The notes: a model not told the origin generated them from the letters alone. Positions 36,721 to 50,300 are shown, counted from the stretch's first letter. The stretch is 64,000 nucleotides of DNA from Rhexocercosporidium sp. MPI-PUGE-AT-0058 (GCA_020746875.1 JAGTJL010000013.1:2190845-2254844), one strand, 5' to 3'. Made by a program: numbers and translations.

Positions 36721-38333
36721 TCGGTGCAGTACCGGTTCATGTGACACAAAGGGTATATCGATATATATTCTCAATCATGGGTTGCAAAAAGCTGTTTGTA
36801 TGTGTGTGTTCTATGAAGAGAGTGTGAGAAAGCACGAGCTATATACTAATCCGAATCACCCCTGGTACGGGTCCGTTACCCCTCCGACAGCGATACCCCT
36901 CCTAACTGATACTGAAGGCATAACCCTGTAAGGTCGTATCCCTTGCGAAGGGGGTCCAAACCAACAAAGCACCTGGGGACCAACAATAAGCTAATAGTTT
37001 ATTAATAGATTAATGAAAGAGAGTTAGTCAAACCGTCGTTAAGAGGGAAGCGAGTTGATTGGAAAGAAGGAGTACGATATTCGATATTGTAACTCTGGCC
37101 AATAGAAAATCGTCGACTATTATCGAAATTGCCAGAAACGACTGTAATAAATAGACTATTAATAAAGCTCTATAAATTGGATTAATTACTTACAGATAAT
37201 ATGTACTTGATTAGCTACAATTATCAAGTGTTAATACTGAAGTAAGCTAAGCGAGATTATTGATATTTTAAAAGGAAGGAAGATTTAAAAGTGAAGAAGT
37301 TAATTTAACCTTGTCAGATAACGCTAGAGACACTAATGACTAAGCAAGACCACACTTAAGTATCTTATATAATTAATAATAATAATATTTAGAGTTATAT
37401 AAGTAATAATATATATTAAAATCAACTTAAATGATTTCTAGATATTTAATTATAATAAGAAATAAAATTTTAAAGATAAAGTAGGTCCAGCTAATAATCG
37501 TGAGTTTTTTTTCTTATGAATATCTGTATATAACTAAATAAGGATTTTAGGAGTAATAAGTTTGTAAAAATATTTATTATTCGCTTTTAAAATCGTATAT
37601 ATAGAAAAAAATAAATTCTCAAATATTTTGGCGGTGCCAAGACCTCCCTCATATAAGTATAAGTATTTAAGTACTAGCCGGATTGGGACGAAAGTGGGTC
37701 CATTCAAACGCTAGCAATTTACTGCATAATATGAGTTAGACAGATATATTATATTAGTTAATTTACTTTTTTACCATATTTGAAGCGGTCCGACTGTATT
37801 GTGAATTAAGTAGACAAAAGTATTATAAGAGTGCAGATTCCATGCTTATTCCCATTGCACGATTTTCATCCACCGTTTATGGGTTCTTAAAGTTTTCGTG
37901 CGCCTCTGGAGTTCTTAGTATTCGACTCAGCTGTGCCAGGGTCCATCTGTGAGATTCAACAAACTCATTGCTGTAATACTGTATCTAATATACTGAATAT
38001 TTCAAGTGTACAAGTTGGACACATATTATGATTACAGTTATCGCAAGTGATGTCTTCTTTTATTAGTGCGGTATCACATCGACAACAGTACAGTAGGAAC
38101 TATAGGGATGGTTCCAAGTTTTCCAGGTATAGACCTAATTATATTAGGGATGGTTCCAAGTTTTTCAGGTATAGAGATGTCTGAGAAAGAGGATTCGAGT
38201 AGAACTGGAGTTTCACTTTTGTTGTGGTGCTTTAATTGACCTTAATTGTTGCAAGGTCGGGAGAAAATAATCGGTTCGCTTCGGTGATCTACTCACTTGT
38301 GAACTACGTTATTTGAAGCTGGAGAATAGCGAG
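36721..38333. other. Intergenic, mostly AT-rich, no recognised gene
   Basis: The patch at about 36,720-37,110 has normal base composition and could be part of a retrotransposon LTR, but I found no clear borders. The rest is AT-rich. A 42-bp repeat lies at 38,104. The end of this stretch is the 3' flank of the HET-NACHT-WD40 gene. Confidence 0.4.
38104..38181. repeat. 42-bp tandem repeat, about 1.9 copies
   Basis: AGGGATGGTTCCAAGTTTT starts at 38104 and again at 38146, with the following sequence also repeated apart from one change. It lies about 150 bp past the end of the HET-NACHT-WD40 gene. Confidence 0.8.
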
Positions 38334-41300
38334 CTATAGGAGAAGGCCGTGGCTAGACGAAAACCCTACAAGGATGACTCGCCCCGATGAGCTGCTAATG
38401 GCAATCGTAAATGTCGTTACGACCGATCGTAGCCGTCGATACGCCGGCGGCAGCCACAGCACCTTGTGTTCATCCCACATCACCCACGTGCAGTCTTCGC
38501 TGAGCCCGATGCCCTGACGACAAACACGTCGCGAGAGATAAAGTGGCGCTGTTGTGGGTGCTACCGCTGGCATAGATGAAATTGGCGATGGTGGTGACGG
38601 CGACAACAGGTTGCCTAGGGTAAAGGTGCCAATATCCGTGTGGAGAGAAGAGCTAGTTGCGTCGACGGTGAGGTGAGCAATATACGTGTCGGCGGCAATT
38701 GTCGTTATACAAGCAATCATTTCGATGTCCCAGAGCTTGATGGTTCCATCTTCGGACACGGAGGCGAGCATCGTTGAATCACCAGAAAACACGACCGAAT
38801 AGACCCCACCGCTATGGCCTTTAAATGTTGCTGTACGAGTGCGCGTTGCAACTTCCCACATCGTGATGATCTCGCTGGATGCATCCTCGTCGTATGTATT
38901 GTCTGATGCCGACGCAAGGCTTGTCGAATCAGGCGAGAACGCGACCGAATTGACGATATAGTTATGCCCTTCGAGTGTTGCTGTACATTCGCCTGTCGCA
39001 ACATCCCAGAGCTTGATAGATCCATCGCTAGCTGATACGAGTAATTTTGAATCATGCGAGAACTTGGCCAAGACTACTCCGTGCCTCATCCCACCGCTAT
39101 AGCAGTCAAGTGTTGCACTACAGTCGCCTGTCTCAAGATGCCAGAGCTTGATAGTGTGATCATCAGACATCGATGCGAGGATCTTTGAATCATGCGAGAA
39201 TAGGATCTGGTGGCAATAACCTTCATGCCAGAAGTCTGCTTTATGGTAGCCCGTCTTGACATCCCAGAGGTTGATTACGTCCTTTGATGCAGATGCGAGA
39301 GTCGTTGAATCGTGTGAGAACGCGACGGAGCTCACGTAGTGGTCATCGCACTCGAACGCTACTCGGCAGGTGCCTCTTGCGACGTCCCAAAGCCTGATGA
39401 TCCGATCTGCGCCTGCCGATGCAAGTATCGTCGAATCATGTGACAAAACGAGCGTAGAGACCGCGCCGTCATGCCCATCGAACATTGCCGTAGATCCATC
39501 TATCGTAATGTCCCAGAGCTTGATGGTCTTATCCATAGACGCTGATGCAAGCATCGTCGAATTGTATGAGAACACGGCCGAGGTAACTTCCCCGTCAGTC
39601 GCCATACCGCTATGGCCTTTAAATGTAGCCATACAAGTAACTCTTGTAACATCCCAGAGCTTGATGGTTTCATCGCGTGATGCCGATACGAGCATTGTTG
39701 AATCGTGTGAGAATGCGACCGAGTTAACCCACCAACCATGCCCTTCTAAGGTTGCGACACAGGTACGTGTTGCGACATCCCAAAGCTTGATAGTCCGATC
39801 ATAGGATGCCGACGCAAGCATCGTCGATTCGTGTGAGAATGTAACAGAGGTGACACAACTGTTATGCCCTTTCAATGTTGCCACACAGAGCCATGTTGCA
39901 ACATTCCAGAGCTTGATGGTTTCATCGTCGGATCCTGATGTGAGCATCGCTGAATTATGCGAAAATGCGACAGAGTTAATATTTCTGTCATGGCCTTCCA
40001 GTGTTGCCACACAGACACCTGTTGCAACATCCCAGATCTTTATGGTATCATCGTTGGATGCTGATGTGAGCAACGTTGAATCGTCTGAGAATGCGACAGA
40101 GTTGACCCCTTCACACCACCGCTTACCAGTATGCCCCTCAAGAGTTGCCACACAGTTACCCGTTGCGACATCCCAGAGCTTGATGGTCCGGTCATGTGAT
40201 GCCGATACAAGCATCGCTGAATCGTGTGAGAATGCGACAGAGTTGACAGAACGGCTATGCCCTTCCAATGTTGCCACACATGAGCCTGTTATGGCATCCC
40301 AGAGCTTGATGGTATGATCGAGTGATGCCGATGCGAGCATTGTTGAATCGTGTGAGAATGTGACCGAGGTTATACCGCGGTCATGTCTCTCGAGCGTCAG
40401 TAGACAGGCATTCCAGTCGAAATCCACCTGCGGCAGGAGAGAAATCCCAGCTGGAATCTGGTTCCGGAATGTCCGTCGGACAACGCTCTGCTCTGGTGCA
40501 AACACAATAGCCGAACAGTAGATTTGGAGAGGTGACGCAGCAAGAACAGAGCAATGAATCAAAATGACGCGCCGCGCATCCCGAAGGAAGGCAGACAAGT
40601 TGCTACTCTTCTCCACCTATATTATAGTATACTTAGTACGCCATGCATTAGGTAGCAAGAGAGTAGTATATGAACATACATCGAGCAAACTCAACAAGTC
40701 GTCTATCATGCTGATACTTTCTGAGATCCGACCTAGAACGGCTAACGCTTCGAGCCAGTGCAGGAGATGCTGGGTCAGAAAGCTATCGATAAGGTCGCCA
40801 TCTTGTATCTTGCGCGTACTCCCTTTCCAGTGGTGGACCCAGTATCGACAGGCGTACTGGACCTCGGGCGGTAAGGCAGCATCGATGGTCTCCTGGCTGA
40901 TCTCAGACCGGCATATTCCCGGTAGACGCAGACTGCAGACGTCTCTCTTGAGAGTATCGCCCGTCGATATGAGCAGTAGGCACTTGTTCGCCAGCTGTTC
41001 GTGGATTTCTCTTTCGTCAACCACAAAACCATGTGTATTGCGCTTGGTGGGATCGATGAGGAAATCGCGGAAGGATAAGTGGAACAGTCGGATCGGAGAA
41101 TCTGCACTAGATGGAACGTCGAGCACGGCGTGGAGACGGCTGAGTGTGCGGGTGAAAGCTGCGCTTGGGATATCGAGAAGATGTGATAAGGCTGAGGCTG
41201 AGAGCGGCTCGGCCAGAAGAACGATGGGGCCGACGAGCCGTCGGAATTCGCTCACCGGGCGACTCCGGTTTGCACCTGTCTGCCCAACAACCAGCTGATT

Positions 41301-42980
41301 CAGGATCGGGAGATATGTAGAATCGAGTTTGTCAAGCTCAGAGTCGCTCTGGTAGTTGAGAACTTTGACCAGTTGACCCTCGGGGTCTTGCCACGACTCG
41401 TCGGCGATGAACCGACAGACAGTTGCGGCAAAAATGAAAAGTGGTATAGCCATGCGTACCAGTATCTGGATGCGTTTGCCTGGCCAGTGGGGGGGAAGCC
41501 GCTGGCCGTCAAATGCCACGCTATTGTAGCTTTCTCTGATCCTCACGAGTTCGTAGTTAAGATAGGCAGCGATGTCGTGTTCGATCACAGGCTCTGGGAT
41601 CTGGTGAAGTGCCACATCCTGGTATTTGCCGGTAATATTTTTGAAGCCAAGCCGAATCGGTAGCTCAGGTCTGCTCGTGATGAAAACCCTAAGTCGCACA
41701 GAGCTTAAAGCTTTTACTTGCGAGAAAAGGTAGATGATGAGTTTAATGTCATTGTCATGGTCGCATTCGTCGAGGGCATCGATCACTATTGCAATTGTGC
41801 AAGGATCCTGGGAGCCACTGTGGACTCGGCGAAGTGGCTCGAAGATCAGCTTCTCGAACTGTACCTTGAGAGCTTTGGTGGAGATGGCGGCGGGGTCGGA
41901 GTCGATGGCTGCTTTTAGGAATGACGCCAGCTGATGCTCCTGAGCAACGAGCTGGACGGCGATTGTGGTAAAAAGCAAGGTGGCGTTCCCTCGATCACGC
42001 TCGCCTCTCTTGAAAAAGAAGCTGGCACCGAGAACTCCGTGTTCCTTGAGCTGGCCGGCCACCGTACGGGAAATAGTGGACTTTCCCGTACCCGCCCTGC
42101 CATTCAGCCAGAAGATGCATTCGCCATTGGGTTCGTCTACCCATGCCCGAATCTGGTGGAGGAGGTCGATACGGGTATCAGGATGGCATCGCGCGTTGTG
42201 CTCTTCCGCGCGGGAGTCGAATGTAGCATCGTTCGCGATGGTTATTGGAGGGAGCTCACCTCCAATCTCTTTCCGAAGTCGCCTGAACGCGTTCGTTTCG
42301 CCTTCACCATATATAAGCGGCATGTGGATGCCAAAGAGACCTAGCAGCGAGTACGCTTTGTCCTCTTTCCGCGTCGTCTTACGCTTTTCTACCCATGATA
42401 GCCTCTCTGAGATGCTGAAATTGGAAAGTGGAGTACCTCGAAGGACCGTGAGAGGAAGTCCAGTGATGTGGTGAATATCATGTTCCAAAGACTTCCTGGT
42501 CCCCAGTCGCACGCCCTCTTTCGAAAAAAATTCAACAGACACTGGGGCAATAAGCTCTTGAAGGGTCCATCCCCGGGTGAACCATCTGCTCTTTCGAAAA
42601 GCCGGTTCCCAGCTGGACCTGTCGGCCGCATCCCCTGTAGGCGTTGAGACATCGTCAAGGTAGACGTAGCATTTGGCCGCATACCGGTACCAGCGAAACA
42701 TAGAGTTGATGGCCTCCTGAAGCTCGGTGTTGTTTGGCTTGTCGATGCAGCATGTGTCCACCCAGCAGAACTGCAGCCCATCGCACCAAGCTTGGTCTCC
42801 GCAGAATCGGATCTTCTTGTACCCCAGTTTGTTCTCGCCCGTACCATCCGTCAGGTCCTGGATAAGGACCTCTTGGGCACCCCATGTATGTGAAAGTATC
42901 GCATACCGAGGAATCTCGTGGCCAAGAAAATCATTCGTCAGGTGGATCTCGCCGACGGCGTTGCGTTCTAAGAGACGCAT
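38334..42980 (-). CDS. HET-NACHT-WD40 protein (HNWD family, het-e/het-d-like), two exons
   Basis: ATG at 42978-42980, TAG at 38334-38336. A 63-nt intron (40,679 down to 40,617; GTATGT, TACTAAG, ATATAG) joins two frames into 1,527 residues. The HET domain has RYAILSHTWG (25-34), WVDTCCID (73-80) and SRWFTRGWTLQELI. The NACHT domain has Walker A GRAGTGKST (294-302) and Walker B IAIVIDALDECD (about 397). A linker with FLRDARRVIL precedes 13 WD40 repeats (about 840-1410), most with the form IKLWD-VATG-C-ATLEGH, and a short tail. In Podospora such STAND proteins control vegetative incompatibility: the WD repeats recognise non-self and the HET domain triggers cell death. No stop or frameshift is seen, so it looks functional among decayed neighbours. 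Expression is not shown by sequence. Confidence 0.93.
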
Positions 42981-43307
42981 TGTTTCCTATGCTTGGGATG
43001 TCGATATCCACGCGACACTATAGTCGCAGGACGCTCGATTTGTTCTCGGCAGGCATTTTCCGCTGCTATTTTCGGTTTCTACCATCAGCTGGTGCCTGAT
43101 AAAAGGAATGTTCAGGTGGGCCTGTCTTGTAGAACTATGTTGCTTGCGGTTTTAGATGCTGCTAGTGGCAATGATGACTATACGAATCTCGGTCCCTCGT
43201 GCTGCTGGCGGCGTGCAAGCTCGTCCTCGTCGTGGATTTGCGTGGTGGGTCAATCGTCGCCGTGTCTGCCTCATTTTCAGCCGCAACCGGACCAACAAAA
43301 TAATTTA

Positions 43308-43890
43308 CCTCAGGCACTCAGGCCATTATCGAGGACTATTCCTAATTTGGAGAGCTAAGCGAATCACATGACGTCCTCGAGTAAATGGCCTGAGGATTCT
43401 GTCCACCCCGCACACTGACTACTCGACAATTTTTGCCCCTCCGAAGTATCACTTTTTTCCATATCCATCAATAGCCACATCAAAGCACATGCTATTTCCC
43501 CCCAATTTCACTGGGCTATGCATCAAGGTATTCTCTATTTATATATCAATTTTTTTTTATACCCGCATGCCTATGCCTTGTAGAAAACTCTGATATGCGG
43601 TTGACTAAGACTTTGGGACGATCATCGTCCCAGCCACTCTTCCGCCGAATAGCCTACAAAGCGTAAGGAAACCCGGTCAAAAATCAGTGAAATGCTGACG
43701 GCTATTGTATAACGCTTTCGTCGGTCGGGATTTACAAGTCTATCGTGTTGTCAGGCATGCGTTATATCCATCTTGACTCACGCCCAAAATCAATGACACG
43801 GCGCTCAGGCCATTTACTCGAGGACGTCATGTGATTCGCTTAGCTCTCCAAATTAGGAATAGTCCTCGATAATGGCCTGAGTGCCTGAGG
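43308..43890. mobile_element. Foldback/MITE with 87-bp perfect inverted arms (583 bp)
   Basis: The arm 43308-43394 is the exact reverse complement of 43804-43890. Both arms end in CCTCAGGCACTCAGGCC. About 409 bp separate them and code for nothing convincing. I see no clear target duplication, so the superfamily is unknown. It begins about 330 bp upstream of the HET-NACHT-WD40 start codon, inside or close to its promoter. Confidence 0.85.
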
Positions 43891-44919
43891 CAATAGGGAT
43901 CCAGGGGTCCATCACGTGACTCGGAGTCGCGTGACCCCGCGGTTTGTACCGCAGTACTCAGATTACGACTTAAAAAATATCAGCTTATAAAAAAATTAAG
44001 GTTTTAAATATATTTAATAAATTTAAAGGTTATATCTTAGTTTACTATTAATTACCTTCAGATTTTATTTATAATATAAGTTTTCCTTTAAGAAATTATA
44101 AAGTTATATAAGTTATAGCTATTAATGCTAAGACTTGAATTAAAAAACTCCGCTATAAATAAGAACTTTAAAAATATACAACTTTACTTACTTTAATTAT
44201 TATTTAAAGCTGTAATTAAATTTAACTTAAAATAAATTAAGTTTATTTTATAAATCTTTGTGCATTATCCGAAGGAATAAATAAATAAATTTAGTTCTTT
44301 TTATTTATTAATAAGTTACTTTATAGCTTTAAAGTAAAAAAAAGAATTATGTAAAGTTATTAATAAATAAAATAATAAATAAAATAATAAATTTATATTA
44401 TATCTTTAAGATATCAAGATTTAAGGTTTAACTACTTTAAAGATCAAGATCACCTTATAATTAAGGTTAATTAAAGACAGAATTTAGGTTTTGTTGCACT
44501 TCGCACTTTAACCTTAACTTATAACCCTTGTTTAATCTAATAATTATTAATAAAATTAACTTTAAAGAATAATAAATACTTATCTAGAACCTAAGAGGCT
44601 TTAGGTAACTTACGCCGTAACGCGAGAATCCCCAGCGCTGATTCGCTCCTGGCTCCGATTATGCCGCAAAACCTACTTCCGGCCGACGCGTCCTGCTAGG
44701 TGTCGTTCGTTTTATAGTGAAAACGCGTCTTTGCCGCGTTGCAGCAAGACCCTTATCCGGCTGATCCTCGCCCTCATCTCGCTTAGCCTGGGAGCCGGAT
44801 TCTTACTCGTCGCCACAGACGGCTTGTGCTCTTATAATGTTCTCATATCGCCCTGGATTTCCTAGCAGTTAGCTTGCCATACCAAGAAGATAAAAGAGGT
44901 ATGTAGGGAGCCGTGGTAC
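43891..44919. other. AT-rich RIP-like stretch and remnant upstream of helicase array
   Basis: From about 43,970 to 44,600 the DNA is strongly AT-rich, without readable frames. From about 44,610 to 44,910 base composition rises, but no frame matches the OrsD domain expected upstream of the next gene. This is probably its eroded 5' part. Confidence 0.5.
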
Positions 44920-47157
44920 GTGTGTGTTCTTTGCCTTTACTGCAAAGTCTGCTCTTTCCCTCCTCTTGCTACTTTACCTGTGATACAGAACAGCTTCTTT
45001 TCCGCCTTGTTTGAAGATATGTCCTCGAATACAAATCACGCCTCGAGCGTGGCACTGCTTCAGATGCTAGTGCCTAAAGACGACCCTCTTCTTCTAGCTC
45101 AAGAAGAAGAAGAAGACGCCCGCCTTATCGCTGCAGTGGAGGAATATGAGGTCGACGGCCGCTCTTGTGTTAATAACGACGAGATCACCCTCTGGCTCAA
45201 GTACACCTAATGGCCTATCCGGCTTGTTAATCGCCCACTGGACATTCTTTCCGCCAGCGCCTTGCAGCCGACCGCCTCAGACGACGACTATGTCCTCGGA
45301 GACTGGGCCGGTACAGAATTTGTCAGCCCTGCCGCTGACGAGGCGAAGCTGCGAGTTCTGATGCACGTTGTCGACCAGATGTTCGACCGCGCTGAAGAGA
45401 CCCTGCGTCACACCCACCACCGCTTACGCTGCTGGCTCCAGACTTACTATTTACGTCACTTTCGCCCAGCACCTTTCCAGTCCTTGCAAACAACCGCTGC
45501 GCGTGCAGGCTATATTGCGATTTGGAAGCGCTTTATTTGCTACGTCTTCCGGGTGTAGGCGACGGGCGAACCCTTACGTGACGAGATCTATGGGATTACG
45601 TTCCGGGAGCAAGAGGCAGGTCAGATGCAATTCTTATAGGACGTATTGCTTAGCAATGACGGTAAAGAGGCTAATGGTCTTGATACTGGTGATGATAATA
45701 GCTCATATAATGGAGAAGAAGATACAAACAAAAGTGCGGATACAGACATAAGCAACCAGTTTCAGATCGCAGAAGCTTTGTTTCAACTCTCGATGACTTT
45801 CTGGACTTTTCGCAGCACGACCGGTGATGTAGCCCCGTTAGTCCTCGTGCATTTCACTAGCATCCTTGGTATTCACCGGCGAGCGCTTGCGTACAAGTCA
45901 GCTTATAGCTACACGCCTATACTTTCAGCTCTAATCTGGATTGGCCGACTACTCTTCCTTGAGTACGCGCTACCTTTGCATGCCTATTCGACTTTGGCAT
46001 GGCCTTGGCCAGCACGGGATAGCTACGCCGATCAAACGGAGCGGCTTGAGCAGATACGGGTAAAGTATCTGCTCCGCGGTGGGTTTCACCCGATGGGCGA
46101 GATGATTGAGCTTCGCGCTTACGGAAAGTCAATTGTGAAGAAAGAAGGTGCGCGAGCTAATTTAGCCTGGGCTACTGACAGACAATCCTTCTCGATTGGA
46201 GACCGGACAATTCGATTGCTCGACTTCACCTATATGCATAAGGCCTCTATCAGCAAGGTTGAAGAGCGTGTGGCTCAGGCTATGCTTGGATAGCAACCTC
46301 TAGCCATTGACCTTCGGAGAGTCAAGGATAACTTCACGTACAAAACCGCAGGCTAGTCCTTTTTGCAAGAGGAGAGCAATGAAGTCAAGTTTGCCTATAA
46401 AGCCCTCTCGCGGAGGGCCTGGTCGATCCCCGCTCTTGGCTTAGCAAAGGGCGGCCGTTGGATAAGTACCGAGTGTATTAAATATCTTGAGCTAGGAGTC
46501 CAGCTTTCCAACGAGATCTTCGCATCAATTCATTTCACTGCCGGCTTACCACCTCGAGGCTCTGAAATCACGGCTGTTCGAGTCTGTAATACAGAGCAAG
46601 CAATGCGGAACGTCTTTATCCTCCATAGACGCCTTATAATCGTATTTGAATATAACAAGTCGAGGGCGGTAAATAACCACTCTTTTTACGTTATCCGCTA
46701 CTTGCCCCTTGCACTTAGCATTGCTATATATCAGTACCTTGTTTACATCCGGCCGTTCATGGACTTTTTATACAATCAATTCGGCTTAGCTCACCTCCGC
46801 TCAAATCCTGAGTTCCTTTTCCAGGATCCTAGTAGGAAGAAGAAACATCTATCTTCTCTTCAAGCAACCGATATACTCCGGCGTATGACAGCGGCCTTCC
46901 CATCACCAATGGCACTTGCGTTATACCGCCAGGCATCTCTTGCAATTGCTAAGCGCTATATTAGCAAGCTCGTTGAGCGGACTGACTTCTACGAACCATC
47001 CTCTGCCTTAGAGCCGAAGAGTATGCTAGCCATAGGTGCTGGGCATAGCACAAGGATGCTGCTAACTTCGTACGCAATTGACCACGCCTACCCAACAAGA
47101 CTTCAGCCTGAGCTACTCGAGCTCTACCTACACCTCTCGACTCTTTGGCAACAGTAG
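44920..47157 (+). pseudogene. Unit A1: recombinase-like subtelomeric gene, N-terminally eroded
   Basis: One frame runs from about 44,920 to beyond 47,157 and aligns along its length with unit C (56,613-59,453). Shared blocks include LRCWL, WKRFxxxVFR, IHxxxLxYxxAY, RGGFHPMG and SFLQE. Stops at 45556, 45637, 46291 and 46354 are TAG where unit C has Trp. Others are at 45208 and 47155. The C-terminal half carries Arg 46,555 in GLPPRGSEI, Lys 46,657 in YNKS, Arg 46,927 in LYRQ, and GHSTRMLLTSY with His 47,044 and Tyr 47,071. I read this as a tyrosine-recombinase catalytic set. The OrsD domain that unit C carries at its N terminus is not visible here. The frame stays partly open into the OrsD region of unit A2. 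Confidence 0.75.
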
Positions 47158-47319
47158 AACGAGCAGTACTATCGCGAGCACCGCCATCTGTGGAGCCAGG
47201 CCCCACCCCAGGTCTGTAAGCTCGCGCCCACGCCGGGGATACGCCTCTTAAAGCGCGGCCCTGATTCAGAAGTGCCTCCTCTGGCGCCGCCTTTACAAGC
47301 AAAGCGGCCATGCCTCAAC

Positions 47320-50300
47320 ACTAGTACTGTCGCGGCAGGCTTTCGGTACGAAGCGCGGTATAAAATCCTGCTTTGCCTCACGTGCAAGTCGGCCCTTCAA
47401 ACGACTAAGACAGCTTGATACCGACACTTGCGAACAGTCCACCAGATCCTTGGCCCAGCGAGCAAGGCCTTACTCCAGCAGTTTGCACAATACCAGCTTG
47501 CTGCGCCCAAGGACGTCCCCGTGCCCCCGCCACGTACCCCGGCAATCGAGGGTCTCGAGATACTCCAGGGCTATCGTTGCAACATTTGTACAACTGAATC
47601 TGGCTTTTATATAGTTAGCGAGCAGGCGATTTACCGGCACATGTCCGATATGCACCAGCTAAAGCCGCAGCGTGCTAAGTATGCCGGGAAATACACGACG
47701 TGCTCTCTCCAGACGTTTTTCAAAGAAAAGAAACAGATCTGCTACTTTGAAGTTACATAAGGAGTAAAGGGGAGTAACAGAGAAGGGAGAAAGAAACCGA
47801 AAGGGGAGAAGAAAAGAGAGGATTTCTCGTTTTTAAAGGTTACTACTGTATATATACTCTTGTGATCGTATAACTTTAATAGCTAGTATAATTGTAATGT
47901 TCGGGGCCCAGAACCTCCCGCGGATGCGTGCTTGGGCTTTAAAGGACAACTTGGACGCCGATGCCTTTGGCTGGTTCTTTGGCCAGCACCGGGAGAACGT
48001 TAAGCTAGTGAAGCCGCTGGCGAGGTCTTTGCTTACCGTTATCCAAGACTCGAAGCCGTTGCGGGACTCATTCCTGGATGCCACCGCCGATGGCGCCAAG
48101 GTCTGGCGGGAGAAGGCGATTGAACGGTATGAGGCCGTGGCTGACGAGTTCCTGAAAAGGCTCTTAGTCTTAATCCACATGGGTTCTGGCCAGCCTCTGC
48201 GCGAGAGTGAACTATTCTCCGTCACCTGGCGTAATACCCAGCGGCGGCGAAACGTCTACCTCAAGCACGGACTGGTCATGCTGCACACCACCTACTACAA
48301 AGGTCAGCAGCAGACGGGCAAGTTCAAGGATAATATCCGGTTCTTGCCTGCACCCGTTGGAGACCTCTTACTGGACTACCTAGTAGTTGTCATCCCGCTC
48401 CTCCAGGTCTTCCTCCGCTGGTCTGCTCCATATGCCATTATCTCTCCGTACTTATAATAGCAAGACGGCAAGGTCTGGGCTGACAACCGGCTCACACGGT
48501 GTATGGAGCAGGCGTGTAGTCGGGCCAGTATCCCCCGGCTACACATTGCCAACTAGCGGCAGATAACGGTCAATATCGTCAAAACTAAGTTTGCAGCTGA
48601 CATTAGGTGCTTTGAGGTTGACGACGGGGCTAACAACGAGGATGCCGAAGAGATTGAGGCTGATATTCGGGTTATAACCAAGCAGCGGAACCATAGTACG
48701 CGGACTATCAACCGGGCATATGCAAACTAGCACAATGCTAACTTTAGGAACGTATGGGATGGCCTTATCCGTCGGAATCTGCGTGCTTCAACTCTGTGGA
48801 AGGACTTGTGGAGGCTTGACCAGCTGCTTAGACCAGCTGGGAAGAGGAAGCGGGATGGTAAAGACATTAGCGGTCCGCAAATACTCAAGAAGATCGTTAT
48901 AGGGATCTACTGGCCACGGAAGAAGTGGTCAGCTGCGGCTCTGCTGAAGAGTGCAAGAAAGCTGTACCTGGATGACACGCTGAAGTAGAAGTCAGCAGCC
49001 CAGGAGCGGGCTATGATTACTATTATATCATGGACTAAGCAGGTGGTAGTCATTATGGCTACTGGCGAAGGGAAGAGCCTGCTGTTCATGCTGCCCTATA
49101 TCCTCCCTGATGCTAGGGTGACGATCTTAGTCTTGCCACTCGTGTTTCTGCGAGGGGACTTCCTCCGCCGAGTCTAAGAGTTAGGGATCGATTACTTAGT
49201 ATGGTCGCCTGGCGAGCAGCGAGATATGCCCTTAGTATTTGTCACAGTTGAAGCAGCATATACGGAACAGTTTCGGACCTACGCCCACAAGCTCGCGGCT
49301 ACGCAAGACCTCGGCCGCATTATATTTGACGAGGCTCACTTGACTATCACAGCGTCCGACTATCGCCAGGCTATAGTTGACCTCGCCCTGATCCGCAACG
49401 TCCGTACGCAGTTTGTTTACTTGATAGCTACTTTACCTCCGACAATATAAGCTACGTTTGAAGAGCAGAACAACTTAGTGAACCCTAAGGTAATCCGAGC
49501 ATCGACAAACCGGCGAAATCTGTTCTATATAGTACAGCGGGCCACTGGGCGAGGGAGTCTGCTCGAAGAGGGCGCGCGGAGGGCAAGGGACGCGTGGGAG
49601 AATAGCCAGCTCTTGGATCGGGCTCGAGATAAGATCATCTTATACGTTCGGACAAAGGAAGATACTGCTACGCTGGCCGAGCTACTCTACTGCTCCTAGT
49701 ACACAGCTGATATAGGCACAGCTGAGCAGAAGGAGGAGCTGCTGAGAATGTGGCTTGCCTCCTCGGACCAGCCGTATATCGTAGCCACGTCTGCACTAAG
49801 CGCTGGCTTCGATTATACCTACGTTCGCTTAATTGTACACGTCGACGAGCCGTCGTCTTTAGTCGACTTCGCCTAAGAGTCTGGCCGGGCCGGGCGGGAT
49901 GGAAAGGAGGCGTACTCGCTGGTCCTCCTCTTACCTACATGGAAGCCGCAAGCCGCTGAAAGTACCGTGGTCGAGAGAAGAGCCCTGCACCGCTATCTCC
50001 TCGGCCAGGACTGCCGCCGGGCATGCTTAAGTGAGCACCTCGACTCCGAGCCGTATTGGCGACAGTGTCAAGATGACGAGGACGTTATATGCGATATATG
50101 CAGCGCCGGCCTAGCTCTCGCTCCGTCTCCCGCTCCGTCTCCCGAGCCGACCCTCTAATATACTGGCAATGCGGCTATCCAGGAGAAGCGGCGCCGAGCC
50201 GACCTCGAGCTAAGCCGGTACCAAGAGGACCTGCTTGCGGTTCAAGGCACGTGTCTGCTCTGCAGGGCATTCGGCGATACTTGGGACCACGCCTTCCTTA

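Noticed and set aside
39370..40317. Long plus-strand frames opposite the WD40 repeats
   Set aside because: They are antisense shadows of the repeated WD40 coding sequence, and their similarity to each other only mirrors the repeats.
43308..43890. CACTA-type element because an inner end reads CACT and AGTG
   Set aside because: The perfect inverted arms extend beyond CACT to CCTCAGG, and no two- or three-base target duplication fits, so the class was left open.
46961..47387. Minus-strand frames of 72-116 codons opposite unit A1
   Set aside because: They overlap a frame aligned to unit C on the plus strand and have no domain. They are shadows in GC-rich sequence.
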